From: Geodermatophilus pulveris
Lineage (GTDB): Bacteria; Actinomycetota; Actinomycetes; Mycobacteriales; Geodermatophilaceae
Reading direction: 5' to 3'
Assembly: GCF_900188375.1 (NCBI RefSeq)
Contig: NZ_FZOO01000006.1
Location: 124,001 to 188,000, forward strand
DNA: 64,000 nt
Both the position numbers and the translations under genes were made by a program. Of this stretch, positions 18,484-28,347 are shown in pieces (the first letter of the stretch is position 1; every line of letters begins with the position of its first letter). The notes under the pieces were generated by a model, which was not told the origin of the DNA, searched no databases, and saw only the letters and a list, made by a program, of their open reading frames with translations.

Positions 18484-19640
18484 GCGGGGTCTGGGACCAG
18501 GTGGTCGGCCAGCCGGCGGTCGTCGCCGAGCTGCGGGCCGCGGTCGCCGACCCGGCGGCGATGACCCACGCGTGGCTGTTCACCGGCCCGCCGGGCTCCG
18601 GGCGGTCGGTCGCCGCCCGCGCGTTCGCCGCGGCCCTGCAGTGCCCGGACGGCGGCGACGGCACCTGCCACGCCTGCCGCACGGTGCTCTCCGGCACCCA
18701 CGCCGACGTCACCGTCATCGTCCCGGACGGGCTGTCGATCGGCGTCGTGGAGGCCCGCGAGCTGGTGCGGGTCGCCGGCCGGGCGCCCACCCAGGGCCGC
18801 TGGCAGATGATCATCGTCGAGGACGCCGACCGGATGAGCGAGTCGGCGGCCAACGCGGTGCTCAAGATGATCGAGGAGCCGCCGCCGCGGACCGTCGTCA
18901 TGCTCTGCGCGCCCAGCCTGCACCCCGACGACGTCCCGGTGACCATCCGGTCCCGCTGCCGGGTGGTGGGCTTGCGCACCCCCGCCGCCGACGCCGTCGC
19001 CGACGTCCTGGTCCGCCGGGACGGCGTGGACCCCGCGCTGGCCGCCTGGTCCGCCGGCGCCTCGGGGGGCCACGTCGGGCGCGCCCGGCGGCTGGCCCGG
19101 GACGAGGACGCGCGGATGGCCCGCAAGGCCGTCCTCGACGTGCCGCTGTCCCTGGTGTCGCTGGCCGCCTGCCTCAGTGCCGCCGACGACCTCGTGGGCA
19201 CCGCGCAGGAGGAGACCGACGCGGCGACCGGGGCGCTCAACGGCGCCGAGACCGAGGCCCTCAAGGCCAGCCTGGGGGTCGGCGCCCGCGGGCCGGGCGT
19301 CGCCGCCGCCAGCCGGGGGGCGGGGCAGCTCAAGGAGCTGGAGAAGCGGCAGAAGTCGCGCGCCACCCGCATCGGCCGGGACTCCCTGGACCGGGCGCTG
19401 GTCGACCTCGCCGGGCTGTACCGGGACGCGCTGGTCCTGCACGCCGCGCCGTCGGAGCGCCTGCCGCTGAACCACCCCGACCGGCGCTCCGACGCCGAGG
19501 AGCTGGCCCGGCGGATCGGCCCGGAGGGGGCCCTGCGGCGCATCGACGCCGTGCTCGCCTGCCGCCGGGCGCTGGAGCAGAACGTGAAGCCGCAGGTCGC
19601 CGTCGAGGCGCTCACCGTGGCGTTGCGCCTGCCGTCCTGA
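18480..19640 (+). CDS. holB: DNA polymerase III subunit delta'
   Basis: This 386-residue clamp-loader subunit starts at GTG 18480 overlapping tmk. It begins VWDQVVGQPAVVAELRAAV and has HAWLFTGPPGSGRS, in which the Walker lysine is replaced by Arg, fitting the non-hydrolysing delta' subunit. A Cys-rich region (CPDGGDGTCHACRTVL) forms the zinc module. VEDADRMSESAANAVLKMIEEPP and SRCRVVGL are the conserved AAA+ sensor regions. The C-terminal collar helices complete the subunit. Confidence 0.9.
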   Translation: MSGVWDQVVGQPAVVAELRAAVADPAAMTHAWLFTGPPGSGRSVAARAFAAALQCPDGGDGTCHACRTVLSGTHADVTVIVPDGLSIGVVEARELVRVAGRAPTQGRWQMIIVEDADRMSESAANAVLKMIEEPPPRTVVMLCAPSLHPDDVPVTIRSRCRVVGLRTPAADAVADVLVRRDGVDPALAAWSAGASGGHVGRARRLARDEDARMARKAVLDVPLSLVSLAACLSAADDLVGTAQEETDAATGALNGAETEALKASLGVGARGPGVAAASRGAGQLKELEKRQKSRATRIGRDSLDRALVDLAGLYRDALVLHAAPSERLPLNHPDRRSDAEELARRIGPEGALRRIDAVLACRRALEQNVKPQVAVEALTVALRLPS

Positions 19641-19678
19641 CCCGCCGGGGCCCGCGACCCGGGGGCACGGCCGTCCCG

Positions 19679-19684
19679 TAAGCT
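19679..19684 (+). promoter_or_regulatory. -10 element for tRNA-Thr
   Basis: TAAGCT lies 14 bases before the mature tRNA 5' end, so transcription would start only a few bases upstream of the tRNA. A -35 match is not evident. Confidence 0.45.
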
Positions 19685-19698
19685 GGCCGCGCACGTCC

Positions 19699-19771
19699 GC
19701 CGCCTTAGCTCAGTCGGTAGAGCATCTCACTCGTAATGAGAAGGTCGTCGGTTCGATTCCGACAGGCGGCT
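19699..19771 (+). tRNA. tRNA-Thr (anticodon CGT)
   Basis: The 73-base cloverleaf is complete. The acceptor GCCGCCT (19699-19705) pairs with AGGCGGC (19764-19770), with discriminator T at 19771. The D arm contains AGCTCAGTCGGTAGAGC. The anticodon stem TCTCA/TGAGA holds loop CTCGTAA with anticodon CGT at 19732-19734, decoding ACG. The T arm reads GTCGGTTCGATTCCGAC. The CCA end is not encoded (TCCC follows). The next gene begins 76 bases downstream. Confidence 0.97.
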
Positions 19772-19847
19772 CCCACCCCCCTCGACCCGGCCGCGCCGGC
19801 TGAAACCACGCGACGGCCGGCGGCCCGGCCCAGCAGGATGCCGGCTC

Positions 19848-20591
19848 GTGGATCGAGACCTGGCCCGCGCGGTCGCGCACCGCTGGCACCCCGTCGCCGC
19901 GCCGGTGTCCGACGACGGCCTGCACCGGCTGCTCACGCGGCTGGTGCCGCCCGGCGCCAGGGAGGTGCTCGACCTGGGCTGCGGGTGCGGCGCGTGGCTG
20001 CTCCGGCTGCTGGCCGCGGCCCCCGGGTGCACCGGCGTCGGGGTGGACACGTCGGCGCCGGCACTGGACGCGGCCCGGGCCGAGGCCCGGCGGCGCGGGC
20101 TCACCGGGCGGGTGGAGTTCGTCCACGGCGACGCCGCCGGACACGCGGGCGGGCCGGTCGACGTCGTCCTCTGCGTGGGTGCCACGCACGCGTTCGGCGG
20201 GCTCGCCGGCACGCTCGCCGCCGTCCGCCGCCACCTGCGTCCCGGCGGGCGGCTGCTCCTCGGCGACGGCTTCTGGGAGCACGGGCCCACCCCGGCGGCA
20301 CTGGCCGCCCTCGGTGCCGCACCGGGGGAGCTGCCCGACCTGGCCGGGCTCCTGGCCGCGGTGGGCGAGGCCGGCTTCGAGCCCGGCTACGGGCACCTGA
20401 GCACGACGGCGGAGTGGGACGAGTACGAGTGGTGCTGGACCGGGGCGCTCACCGAGTGGGCGCTGGGCGAGGCCCCGGACGGCGAGCGGGCCGCCGCCCT
20501 GGACCTGGCCCGCACCCACCGGACACAGTGGCTGGCGGGCCACCGCGGGCAGCTGGGCTTCCTCACCGTCGTCCTGCACGACCCGACCTGA
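19848..20591 (+). CDS. SAM-dependent methyltransferase, substrate unknown
   Basis: This 247-residue protein starts at GTG 19848. It has the class I SAM fold with EVLDLGCGCGAWLLRLL (motif I, about 39-55), GVGVDTSAPALDAAR (motif II acidic residue) and FVHGDAAGH. A post-II HLRPGGRLLLGDGFWE segment is intact. The aromatic stretch AEWDEYEWCWTGALTEWA and the C-terminal QWLAGHRGQLGFLTVVL are like small-molecule methyltransferases, but I do not recognise a substrate. It lies between tRNA-Thr and a bidirectional terminator, so it is likely monocistronic. Confidence 0.75.
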   Translation: MDRDLARAVAHRWHPVAAPVSDDGLHRLLTRLVPPGAREVLDLGCGCGAWLLRLLAAAPGCTGVGVDTSAPALDAARAEARRRGLTGRVEFVHGDAAGHAGGPVDVVLCVGATHAFGGLAGTLAAVRRHLRPGGRLLLGDGFWEHGPTPAALAALGAAPGELPDLAGLLAAVGEAGFEPGYGHLSTTAEWDEYEWCWTGALTEWALGEAPDGERAAALDLARTHRTQWLAGHRGQLGFLTVVLHDPT

Positions 20592-20596
20592 GGACG

Positions 20597-20635
20597 CCGA
20601 CGGCGGCGCACCCGGTCGGGGTGCGCCGCCGTCGG
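20597..20635. terminator. Strong bidirectional terminator hairpin
   Basis: CCGACGGCGGCGCACCC (20597-20613) pairs perfectly over 17 bases with GGGTGCGCCGCCGTCGG (20619-20635), with a 5-base loop. It sits between the convergent methyltransferase and ppa genes and can serve both. Confidence 0.8.
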
Positions 20636-20682
20636 TCTCCGGTCGTGCGCTCGGCGGCCGCTCGGTGAGGGGCCAGGGCGGT

Positions 20683-21177
20683 TCAGTGGTGGGGTTCGGC
20701 GTCCTCGGCCCGCTTGAGCGAGGCGTTGATCTCCGCCTCGGCCTCCTCGCGGCCGACCCACTCCGCACCCTCGACCGACTTGCCCGGCTCCAGGTCCTTG
20801 TAGGTCTCGAAGAAGTGCTGGATCTCCAGCCGGTCGAACTCCGACACGTCGGTGATGTCGATGAGGTGGGCCATGCGGGGGTCCGTCGCCGGGACGCAGA
20901 GGACCTTGTCGTCCCCTCCGGCCTCGTCGGTCATCCGGAACATCCCGATGGCGCGGCAGGTGATCAGGCACCCGGGGAAGGTCGGCTCCTCGAGGAGGAC
21001 GAGGGCGTCCAGCGGGTCGCTGTCCATGCCGAGGGTGTTCTCGATGTACCCGTAGTCAGCCGGGTAGCGGGTGGAGGTGAAGAGCATCCGGTCCAAGCGG
21101 ATGCGTCCGGTGGCGTGGTCCAGCTCGTACTTGTTCCGCTGGCCCTTCGGGATCTCGATCGTCACGTCGAACTGCAC
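20683..21177 (-). CDS. ppa: Inorganic pyrophosphatase (soluble, family I)
   Basis: This 164-residue enzyme hydrolyses cytosolic pyrophosphate. The start is GTG at 21175-21177, giving [20 protein letters not shown], the family I N-terminus; the longer open frame upstream has no family match. Active-site motifs [11 protein letters not shown] and [12 protein letters not shown] (PPase signature) are intact, with [11 protein letters not shown] and the [12 protein letters not shown] segment following. It is divergent from dacB with about 55 bases between starts. Together with HppA the cell has soluble and membrane routes for PPi. Confidence 0.95.
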   Translation of the reverse strand: MQFDVTIEIPKGQRNKYELDHATGRIRLDRMLFTSTRYPADYGYIENTLGMDSDPLDALVLLEEPTFPGCLITCRAIGMFRMTDEAGGDDKVLCVPATDPRMAHLIDITDVSEFDRLEIQHFFETYKDLEPGKSVEGAEWVGREEAEAEINASLKRAEDAEPHH

Positions 21178-21232
21178 GGGACGTAGTGTGGCGGATCGGA
21201 CCCCGGAGGACCGCCGGAGGTCGTTCCGGGGG

Positions 21233-22651
21233 GTGGGCACCATCGCGTCCAGCAGGTCGGCGACCGTCACGCCGAGGTACTCCCGGCTCCGCCGCCGCCT
21301 CCTGCTGGGCACCCTCGCGCTGCTGCTCGTGGTCGCCGCCGGCGTCTGGTACGTGCTCGCCCCGGACGGCGGCGGCACGCCCACCGAGGTCGCCGCGGCC
21401 GAGGCCCGGCTGCCCGACGTGGCGGCGGCCGCCCCGGTGCTCGCCGCCCTCTCCCCGCAGGCGCCCGCACCCGACCCCGCCGTCCTCGCCGGCGAGCTCG
21501 CGCCGCTGCTGGGCGCCCCCGCCCTGGGCGCCGGCGTCGAGGCCCGGGTGGTCGACGTCGCCTCCGGCGAGGTGCTGCTCGACCAGGGCTCGCAGGCCCC
21601 CTCCACGCCGGCGTCGACCGCCAAGCTGCTCACCGCGTTCGCCGCGCTGACCACCCTGGGTCCGGACGCGACCCTGGCGACCACCGTGGTCTCCGGTGCC
21701 GCACCCGGCGAGGTGGTGCTCGTCGGCGGCGGCGACCCCACCCTGTCGCGGACCGCTCCCTCGCTCACCTACCCCGGCGCCCCGACCGTCGCCCACCTCG
21801 CCGCCCAGGTGCGCGCCGCCCTCCCGGCCGGCACCGCGGTCACCCGGGTCGTCGTCGACGGCTCGCTGTTCGAGGGCCCGCTCACCGCGACCGGCTGGGG
21901 ACCCGGCGACGCGCCTTCGACCTACGCCGCCCCGGTCACCGCCGTCGCCGTCGACGGCGCCCGGGTGCGCCCCGGCGAGGCCCCCCGCAGCGGCCGGCCC
22001 GGCACCGACGCCGGCACCGCGCTCGCCGTCGCCCTCGGCGTCCCCGGCGCCGAGGTGGCGCCGGGCGAGGCGCCGCAGGGCGCGCGGACCCTCGGCACGG
22101 TGCGCAGCGCACCCGTGGCCCGCCTGGTCGAGCAGGCCCTGTCCCAGTCGGACAACCTGCTGGCGGAGTCGCTGGCCCGCCACGTCGCGCTGGCCCGCGG
22201 CCTGCCGGCCACCTTCGACGGCGCCGGCGAGGCGGTCACCGCCGCCGTGGCCGGCGCGGGCGTCGACGTCACCGGCGTCGCCCTGTCCGACGGCAGCGGG
22301 CTGTCCGCTGGCGACCGCGTGCCGGTCGCGGTGCTCACCGGGCTGCTCGCCGGGGCCGCCGACGGCACCCTGACCGGCGCCTCCGCCGTCCTCTCCGGGC
22401 TGCCCGTCGCCGGCTACGACGGCACCCTGTTCGACCGCGGCGACGAGGACCCGGGGACCGCGCCGGGCGCCGTTCGCGCCAAGACCGGCACGCTGCTCGG
22501 CGTGCACGGCCTGGCCGGTACCGCGGTCACCGCCGACGGCCGCCTGCTCGTCTTCGCCGTGGTGGCCGACTCCGCGCCGTCCGACGGCGAGGCCGCGGAG
22601 GCCGCGCTGGACGACGTCGCCGCGGCGTTGGCCGCCTGCGGCTGCCGCTAG
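21233..22651 (+). CDS. dacB: D-alanyl-D-alanine carboxypeptidase/endopeptidase (PBP4 type)
   Basis: This peptidase S13 protein trims peptidoglycan stem peptides outside the membrane. The three penicillin-binding motifs are present: STAK (Ser128, Lys131), SDN (Ser306-Asn308) and KTG (Lys417-Gly419), with the large DacB insertion between the first two. A basic N-terminus ([10 protein letters not shown]) and one hydrophobic helix form a signal anchor. I chose GTG 21233 (472 residues; GGAGG lies 12 bases upstream); GTG 21188 would add 15 residues. It is followed by the zincin, tilS and hpt genes, the same order as in mycobacteria. Confidence 0.88.
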   Translation: MGTIASSRSATVTPRYSRLRRRLLLGTLALLLVVAAGVWYVLAPDGGGTPTEVAAAEARLPDVAAAAPVLAALSPQAPAPDPAVLAGELAPLLGAPALGAGVEARVVDVASGEVLLDQGSQAPSTPASTAKLLTAFAALTTLGPDATLATTVVSGAAPGEVVLVGGGDPTLSRTAPSLTYPGAPTVAHLAAQVRAALPAGTAVTRVVVDGSLFEGPLTATGWGPGDAPSTYAAPVTAVAVDGARVRPGEAPRSGRPGTDAGTALAVALGVPGAEVAPGEAPQGARTLGTVRSAPVARLVEQALSQSDNLLAESLARHVALARGLPATFDGAGEAVTAAVAGAGVDVTGVALSDGSGLSAGDRVPVAVLTGLLAGAADGTLTGASAVLSGLPVAGYDGTLFDRGDEDPGTAPGAVRAKTGTLLGVHGLAGTAVTADGRLLVFAVVADSAPSDGEAAEAALDDVAAALAACGCR

Positions 22652-22702
22652 CAGCCCGCCGGGCGGGGTCGGCGACACCCCGCCGCGCGTAACGTGAGGC
22701 CG

Positions 22703-23788
22703 ATGAGCAGCCCTGTACGGATGGTCGACTGGGACCTCGCCGGACGCACCGCCCGACGCCTGGCCGGCCCCGGTCCGGAGACGACCCGCGAGGAGGCCGC
22801 GGCGGTCGTCCGCGAGCTGCACGAGGCTGCCGCCACCGCCGTCGCGCACGTCGAGGGGCTCACCGGGCTGAGCCCCCTGCCGGGCGGCCCGGTGCCCGAG
22901 GTCGCCGTCGTCGACCGGCCCGGCTGGGTGGACGCCAACACCGCGGGCATGTCGGCGCTGCTCGACCCGCTGGTCGACGCCCTCGCCGAGAAGCAGGACC
23001 GGCGGCCCGGCCCGCTGGCCAGCGCGGTCGGCTCCCGCGTCACCGGCGCGCAGGCCGGCGGCGTGCTGGCCTTCCTCGCCTCCCGCGTGCTCGGCCAGTA
23101 CGAGGTGTTCGGCACCGGCGGGCGGCTGCTGCTGGTCGCGCCGAACATCGTCGACGCGGAGCGCAAGCTGGGCGTCGACCCCACCGACTTCCGGCTCTGG
23201 GTGTGCCTGCACGAGGTCACCCACCAGCTGCAGTTCACCGCGTTCCCCTGGCTCACCGACCACCTGCAGGCGCAGATGGCCGAGTTCGTCGAGGTCACCG
23301 ACCTGGACCCCGACGTGCTCCGCGACCGGCTGGGCGACGTCCTGCGCAGCGTCGCCGACGCCGCCCGCGGCGTCGACGGCGGGGACGACGCCGGGCTCAT
23401 GGCACTGGTCCGGGACCCCGCGCAGCGCGAGGTCCTCGACCGGGTCACCGCCGTCATGAGCCTGGTCGAGGGGCACGCCGAGTTCGTCATGGACGGCGTG
23501 GGCCCGGACGTCGTCCCGTCGGTGCGGACGCTGCGCAAGCGGTTCGCCCAGCGCCGCAAGGGCCGCGGCCCGGTCGACCGCGTGCTGCGCCGGCTGCTCG
23601 GCCTGGAGCAGAAGATGCGCCAGTACGCCGAGGGCCGGGTGTTCGTCGGCGGTGTCGTCGAGCAGGTCGGCATGGCCGGCTTCAACCGCGTCTGGGAGGG
23701 GCCGGAGACCCTGCCGCGGATCGAGGAGCTCACCGACCCGGCCCGCTGGGTCGAGCGGGTGCACGGCCGGCCCGCCGTCCCGGCGTAG
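22703..23788 (+). CDS. Zinc-dependent metalloprotease-like protein (zincin, DUF2342 type)
   Basis: This 361-residue protein is read from ATG 22703, preceded by GAGG; a GTG at 22694 would add three residues. It has the zinc motif HEVTHQ (His170, Glu171, His174) and a later FVMDGVGPD region of the family that was once linked to coenzyme F420 biosynthesis. Members are encoded between dacB and tilS across actinobacteria. The family is annotated as a zincin; the substrate is unknown. The stop is followed directly by the tilS start. No signal peptide is seen, so it is probably cytosolic. Confidence 0.82.
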   Translation: MSSPVRMVDWDLAGRTARRLAGPGPETTREEAAAVVRELHEAAATAVAHVEGLTGLSPLPGGPVPEVAVVDRPGWVDANTAGMSALLDPLVDALAEKQDRRPGPLASAVGSRVTGAQAGGVLAFLASRVLGQYEVFGTGGRLLLVAPNIVDAERKLGVDPTDFRLWVCLHEVTHQLQFTAFPWLTDHLQAQMAEFVEVTDLDPDVLRDRLGDVLRSVADAARGVDGGDDAGLMALVRDPAQREVLDRVTAVMSLVEGHAEFVMDGVGPDVVPSVRTLRKRFAQRRKGRGPVDRVLRRLLGLEQKMRQYAEGRVFVGGVVEQVGMAGFNRVWEGPETLPRIEELTDPARWVERVHGRPAVPA

Positions 23789-24811
23789 GTGGCCGGCCCG
23801 CCGCGGGCCGTCGCGCTGCTGCGGACCGCCGTGCGGCCCGGGCTGCGGCCGGGTGACCGGCCGGTCCTGGCCGCGGTCAGCGGGGGAGCGGACTCCGTCG
23901 CGCTGGCCGCGGCGCTGGCCGCCGAGGGGCCGCGCGCCGGCGTCCCCGTCGGGGCGGTCACCGTCGACCACGGGCTGCAGCCGGGCTCCGCGGACCGCGC
24001 CGCGCGGACGGCGGAGCTGCTGCGCGGCCTGGGCCTGGACCCGGTCCTCGTCCGCCGCGTGACCGTCGGCCCCGACGGCGGTCCGGAGGGCGCCGCCCGC
24101 ACCGCCCGCCTCGCGGCGCTGGGCGAGGCGGCGGCCGGGCTCGGCGCCCGCGTCGCCCTCGGGCACACCCTCGACGACCAGGCCGAGACCGTGCTGCTGG
24201 GCCTGGGCCGCGGCTCGGGACCCCGCTCGGTCGCCGGCATGGTGCGCGAGCGGACGGCCGACGGCGTCGTGTGGTGGCGCCCGCTGCTCGCCGTCCGGCG
24301 GGCCACCGCCCGGCAGGCCTGCGCCGACCAGGGGCTGCCCGTCTGGGACGACCCCTGGAACGCCGACCCCGGCTACACGCGAGCGCGGGTGCGCGGCGAG
24401 CTGCTGCCGCTCATGGAGGAGGTGCTCGGCGGCGGCGTCGCGCCGGCGCTCGCCCGCACCGCCGACCTGCTCCGCGAGGACCTCGACGCCCTCGACGGGC
24501 TCGCCGTGGCCGAGCTGGCCCGGCTGGCCGGCGGCGGCCTGCCCGCGCGCGAGCTGGGGGAGCTGCCCGCCGCGCTGCGCCGGCGGGTGCTGCGCCTGTG
24601 GCTGCGGGACGGCGGCGTCCCGGACGTGCAGGCGGTCCACCTGCACGCCGTCGAGGTGCTGGTCACACGCTGGCGCGGGCAGGGCCGGGTGGACCTCCCC
24701 GGCGGTGCGGGGGCCACCCGCACGTCTGGCAGGCTGGTGCTGTCGCCCCCCGCAGCGCGGGGCGCCCCTCCCCAGGACGCACCCCAGACCCGCGAGGAGT
24801 CCCGCCCGTGA
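23789..24811 (+). CDS. tilS: tRNA(Ile)-lysidine synthase
   Basis: This 340-residue N-type ATP pyrophosphatase starts at GTG 23789 immediately after the zincin stop. The PP-loop SGGADS (about 31-36), [13 protein letters not shown] and [21 protein letters not shown] are diagnostic for TilS. It converts C34 of tRNA-Ile(CAU) to lysidine so that AUA is read as Ile; ATP and lysine are used. It overlaps hpt by 4 bases, the usual tilS-hpt pairing. Confidence 0.93.
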   Translation: MAGPPRAVALLRTAVRPGLRPGDRPVLAAVSGGADSVALAAALAAEGPRAGVPVGAVTVDHGLQPGSADRAARTAELLRGLGLDPVLVRRVTVGPDGGPEGAARTARLAALGEAAAGLGARVALGHTLDDQAETVLLGLGRGSGPRSVAGMVRERTADGVVWWRPLLAVRRATARQACADQGLPVWDDPWNADPGYTRARVRGELLPLMEEVLGGGVAPALARTADLLREDLDALDGLAVAELARLAGGGLPARELGELPAALRRRVLRLWLRDGGVPDVQAVHLHAVEVLVTRWRGQGRVDLPGGAGATRTSGRLVLSPPAARGAPPQDAPQTREESRP

Positions 24812-25392
24812 GTGAGTCCGCCAGCGCTCCTGCAGAGCTCGGCAACGACCACGGCTACGGCCCCGACATCGACCACGTCCTGCTCACCGAGGCGCAGATC
24901 ACCGAGAAGATCACCGAGCTGGCCGACCAGGTGGCCCGCGACTACGCCGGCCGCGAGGTGCTGCTGGTCGGCGTCCTCAAGGGCGCGGTGCTGTTCATGA
25001 GCGACTTCGCCCGCGCCCTGCGGCTGCCCACCCAGATGGAGTTCATGGCCGTCTCCTCCTACGGCTCGGCCACCAGCTCCTCCGGCATCGTGCGCATCCT
25101 CAAGGACCTCGACCGGGACATCAGCGACCGCCACGTCCTGGTCATCGAGGACATCATCGACTCCGGGCTCACGCTGTCCTGGCTGCTGAAGAACCTCGGC
25201 GGCCGGCGCCCGGCGTCCCTGGAGGTGTGCGCGCTGCTGCGCAAGCCCGACGCGGTCAAGGTCGACGTGCCGGTGCGCTACGTCGGGTTCGACATCCCCA
25301 ACGAGTTCGTCGTCGGCTACGGCCTGGACTACGCCGAGCGCTACCGCGACCTGCCCTACATCGCCACCCTCAAGCCCGAGGTGTACCAGTGA
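24808..25392 (+). CDS. hpt: Hypoxanthine phosphoribosyltransferase
   Basis: This 194-residue protein starts at GTG 24808, with GAGGAG at 24794-24799 inside tilS. It salvages hypoxanthine and guanine using PRPP. The PRPP-binding motif [14 protein letters not shown] (about 110-123) is intact, as are [20 protein letters not shown] and the C-terminal [16 protein letters not shown] that contacts the purine. Two hairpins follow the stop. Confidence 0.95.
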   Translation: MSESASAPAELGNDHGYGPDIDHVLLTEAQITEKITELADQVARDYAGREVLLVGVLKGAVLFMSDFARALRLPTQMEFMAVSSYGSATSSSGIVRILKDLDRDISDRHVLVIEDIIDSGLTLSWLLKNLGGRRPASLEVCALLRKPDAVKVDVPVRYVGFDIPNEFVVGYGLDYAERYRDLPYIATLKPEVYQ

Positions 25393-25428
25393 CACCTCCT
25401 CGAGGTGAGGCGCCCTGCGGGGCGTCCT
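25393..25428 (+). terminator. Tandem hairpins after hpt
   Basis: CACCTC (25393-25398) pairs with GAGGTG (25402-25407) directly after the hpt stop. A second stem, AGGCGCCC (25408-25415) with GGGCGTCCT (25420-25428) and one bulged base, follows at once. Confidence 0.5.
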
Positions 25429-25728
25429 GACGAGTGGGGCCCGGAGGGTCCCGCGAGGAGGGGCGGGCGGGGCTCCGCGCAGCAGGGGGACGGCACCTGG
25501 CCGCGGTGGCGGTCCGGTAGGACCGCGATGTGAAGGCCCCACCCGCCGGGGGGTCGACCCGCGGGACCCCGTCCCGGCAGGGCTGCCGCGGGGACTCCCC
25601 GGTGTACCGTCGATCGCAACGACGCTGCACCGAGCGCCAGGGTGCCCGCCCGGGTGGCTGGAGCGTCCCCCGGACGATCAGGAGGGTGGACGGGACAGGC
25701 TGGACCCCCGGCCGCCCGGCATCGGTGT
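25393..25728 (+). other. hpt-ftsH intergenic region (336 bases)
   Basis: The region holds the two hpt hairpins at its left end and a candidate -10 (TACCGT, 25605-25610) for ftsH, giving a leader of about 112 bases. I see no coding frame with a family match and no riboswitch-like fold. The stretch 25430-25500 is G-rich but has no clear repeat. The open frame of ftsH extends back to 25642 without homology. Confidence 0.5.
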
Positions 25729-27711
25729 ATGGAACGTAAGAAGCTCTTCCGCTCCGTGTGGTTCTGGGTCGTCCTCGTCGTCATCCTGGCGCTGGCCTTC
25801 TCCTCGCTGTTCCGTGGCAACGGCGAGTTCCAGGAGGTCAGCACGGCGACCGCGCTCCAGCAGATCGAGGGTGGCAACGTCGAGGACCTCACGATCAACG
25901 ACCGTGAGCAGACGATCGACCTGACCCTCGCCGACCCGGTGGACGGCAACGACCGGATCACCGCGTCCTACCCGATCGGCGCCGAGGACGAGGTCTTCGA
26001 CCTGGCCCGCGGCCTGGGCAGCGAGACCGGGTTCGACACCAACGTGTCCCAGGACAGCGTCCTGGTCAGCGTCCTGATCAGCTTCCTGCCGTTCGTCATC
26101 CTCCTGCTGCTGCTGTTCTGGCTGTTCAACTCCATGCAGGGCGGCGGCCGCGGGGTCATGGCCTTCGGCAAGTCCAAGGCCAAGCAGGTCACCAAGGACA
26201 CGCCCAAGACGACGTTCGCCGACGTCGCCGGCGCGGACGAGGCGATCGAGGAGCTGCACGAGATCAAGGACTTCCTCGCCAACCCGGTCAAGTTCCAGGC
26301 CGTGGGCGCGAAGATCCCCAAGGGCGTGCTGCTGTTCGGCCCGCCCGGCACCGGCAAGACCCTGCTGGCCCGCGCCGTCGCCGGCGAGGCCGGGGTGCCG
26401 TTCTTCTCCATCTCCGGCTCGGACTTCGTCGAGATGTTCGTCGGTGTCGGCGCCAGCCGCGTCCGCGACCTGTTCGAGCAGGCCAAGACCAACGCGCCGG
26501 CGATCATCTTCGTCGACGAGATCGACGCCGTCGGCCGGCACCGCGGCGCCGGCATGGGCGGCGGGCACGACGAGCGCGAGCAGACGCTCAACCAGATGCT
26601 CGTCGAGATGGACGGCTTCGACGTCAAGGGCGGCGTCATCATGATCGCCGCCACCAACCGGCCGGACATCCTCGACCCCGCCCTGCTCCGCCCGGGCCGC
26701 TTCGACCGGCAGATCGCCGTCGACCGCCCCGACCTGGAGGGCCGCAAGCGGATCCTCGAGGTGCACGCCAAGGGCAAGCCGCTCGCGCCGGACGTCGACC
26801 TGGAGACCGTGGCCCGCCGCACGCCGGGCTTCACCGGTGCCGACCTGGCCAACGTGCTCAACGAGGGCGCGCTGCTCACCGCCCGCAACAACGGCACGGT
26901 GGTCACCGACGAGGTCCTCGAGGAGGCCATCGACCGGGTCGTCGCCGGCCCCGAGCGCAAGACGCGGGCGATGAGCGAGAAGGAGAAGAAGGTCACCGCG
27001 TACCACGAGGGCGGCCACGCCCTGGTGGCGCACGCACTGCCCAACCTGGACCCGGTGCACAAGGTGACGATCCTGCCGCGCGGCCGCTCGCTCGGGCACA
27101 CGCTGGTGCTGCCGACCGAGGACAAGTACACCCAGACCCGCTCGGAGATGATCGACACCCTCGCCTACGCCCTCGGCGGCCGGGCGGCCGAGGAGCTCGT
27201 GTTCCACGAGCCCACCACCGGCGCCGGCAACGACATCGAGAAGGCCACCGCGATGGCGCGGGCGATGGTCACCCAGTACGGCATGAGCGCCAAGCTCGGC
27301 GCGGTCAAGTACGGCAGCACCGACTCCGAGCCGTTCCTGGGCCGCGACATGGGGTCCCGCCCGGACTACTCCGAGGCCGTGGCGGCCGACATCGACGCCG
27401 AGATCCGCGCGCTGATCGAGGCCGCGCACGACGAGGCGTGGGAGATCCTGGTCGAGTACCGGAGCGTCCTCGACCAGCTCGTCCTGGAGCTGATGGAGAA
27501 GGAGACGCTGTCCAAGGAGGACATGGCGCGCATCTGCGCGCCGGTCACCAAGCGGCCCTCGCTGGCGCCCTACAACGGCTTCGGCAAGCGCACCCCCTCC
27601 GACCAGCCGCCGGTGCTGACCCCCACCGAGCGAGCCGCCCGCAACGGCAACGGCCACGTCGCCCAGCCGAGCAACCCCGTCGGGGACGTCGGCGCCCCCG
27701 TCCAGCGGTGA
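25729..27711 (+). CDS. ftsH: ATP-dependent zinc metalloprotease FtsH
   Basis: This 660-residue membrane AAA+ protease starts at ATG 25729 ([20 protein letters not shown]); the upstream extension has no homology. The first membrane helix is at about 8-25, then an extracellular domain, then the second helix ([19 protein letters not shown]). It has Walker A GPPGTGKT (204-211), the Walker B region IIFVDEID, the SRH, and the zinc site HEGGH (His426, Glu427, His430). It degrades misfolded or regulatory membrane and cytosolic proteins. The C-terminus overlaps folE by 4 bases, so the protease leads the folate operon. Confidence 0.96.
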   Translation: MERKKLFRSVWFWVVLVVILALAFSSLFRGNGEFQEVSTATALQQIEGGNVEDLTINDREQTIDLTLADPVDGNDRITASYPIGAEDEVFDLARGLGSETGFDTNVSQDSVLVSVLISFLPFVILLLLLFWLFNSMQGGGRGVMAFGKSKAKQVTKDTPKTTFADVAGADEAIEELHEIKDFLANPVKFQAVGAKIPKGVLLFGPPGTGKTLLARAVAGEAGVPFFSISGSDFVEMFVGVGASRVRDLFEQAKTNAPAIIFVDEIDAVGRHRGAGMGGGHDEREQTLNQMLVEMDGFDVKGGVIMIAATNRPDILDPALLRPGRFDRQIAVDRPDLEGRKRILEVHAKGKPLAPDVDLETVARRTPGFTGADLANVLNEGALLTARNNGTVVTDEVLEEAIDRVVAGPERKTRAMSEKEKKVTAYHEGGHALVAHALPNLDPVHKVTILPRGRSLGHTLVLPTEDKYTQTRSEMIDTLAYALGGRAAEELVFHEPTTGAGNDIEKATAMARAMVTQYGMSAKLGAVKYGSTDSEPFLGRDMGSRPDYSEAVAADIDAEIRALIEAAHDEAWEILVEYRSVLDQLVLELMEKETLSKEDMARICAPVTKRPSLAPYNGFGKRTPSDQPPVLTPTERAARNGNGHVAQPSNPVGDVGAPVQR

Positions 27712-28340
27712 GTGCGCTCCCCGACGGGGAGGGGGGCGCCGGCCCGGCGCGAGGACCGGACCGGCCGCGGACCGGCGTGGACCACGCCCGGGCCGCGGCC
27801 GCCGTCCGGGAGCTGCTGATCGCCGTGGGCGAGGACCCCGACCGCCCGGGCCTGCAGGACACCCCCGACCGGGTGGCCCGCGCCTACGCGGAGACCTTCG
27901 CGGGGCTGTGGGAGGACCCCGCCGACGTCCTGTCGACGACCTTCGACGAGGACCACGACGAGCTGGTCCTGGTCAAGGACATCCCGATGTACTCCACCTG
28001 CGAGCACCACCTCGTGCCGTTCCACGGGATGGCGCACATCGGCTACGTGCCGGGCCAGGACGGCAAGGTCACCGGGCTGTCCAAGCTCGCCCGGCTGGTC
28101 GAGGTCTACGCCCGCCGCCCGCAGGTGCAGGAGCGGATGACCAGCCAGATCGCCGATGCCCTCGCCGACGTCCTCAAGCCGCGCGGGGTGCTGGTCGTCA
28201 TCGAGGCCGAGCACCTGTGCATGGCGATGCGCGGCGTGCGCAAGCCCGGCTCCCGCACGGTCACCTCGGCGGTGCGCGGCGTCTTCAAGGACAGCATCGC
28301 CACCCGCAACGAGGCGATGAGCCTCGTGGTCCGCCGGTGA
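27708..28340 (+). CDS. folE: GTP cyclohydrolase I
   Basis: This 210-residue protein starts at GTG 27708 in a GTGA overlap with ftsH. It converts GTP to 7,8-dihydroneopterin triphosphate, the first step of folate synthesis. Zinc and active-site motifs [12 protein letters not shown] and [17 protein letters not shown] are intact, and [15 protein letters not shown] is the N-terminal family signature. The first ~22 residues are a low-complexity extension. It is the first dedicated gene of the folEPBK operon. Confidence 0.95.
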   Translation: MSALPDGEGGAGPARGPDRPRTGVDHARAAAAVRELLIAVGEDPDRPGLQDTPDRVARAYAETFAGLWEDPADVLSTTFDEDHDELVLVKDIPMYSTCEHHLVPFHGMAHIGYVPGQDGKVTGLSKLARLVEVYARRPQVQERMTSQIADALADVLKPRGVLVVIEAEHLCMAMRGVRKPGSRTVTSAVRGVFKDSIATRNEAMSLVVRR

Positions 28341-28347
28341 CGGGCGG

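Noticed and set aside
21056..24646. Nearly 1200-codon minus-strand frame opposite dacB, the zincin gene and tilS
   Set aside because: It crosses three well-supported genes and its translation is Gly/Ala/Arg-rich without recognisable features.
25642..25728. Upstream GTG start for ftsH
   Set aside because: The additional 29 residues lack any family match, while ATG 25729 begins with the usual MERKK and the first membrane helix.
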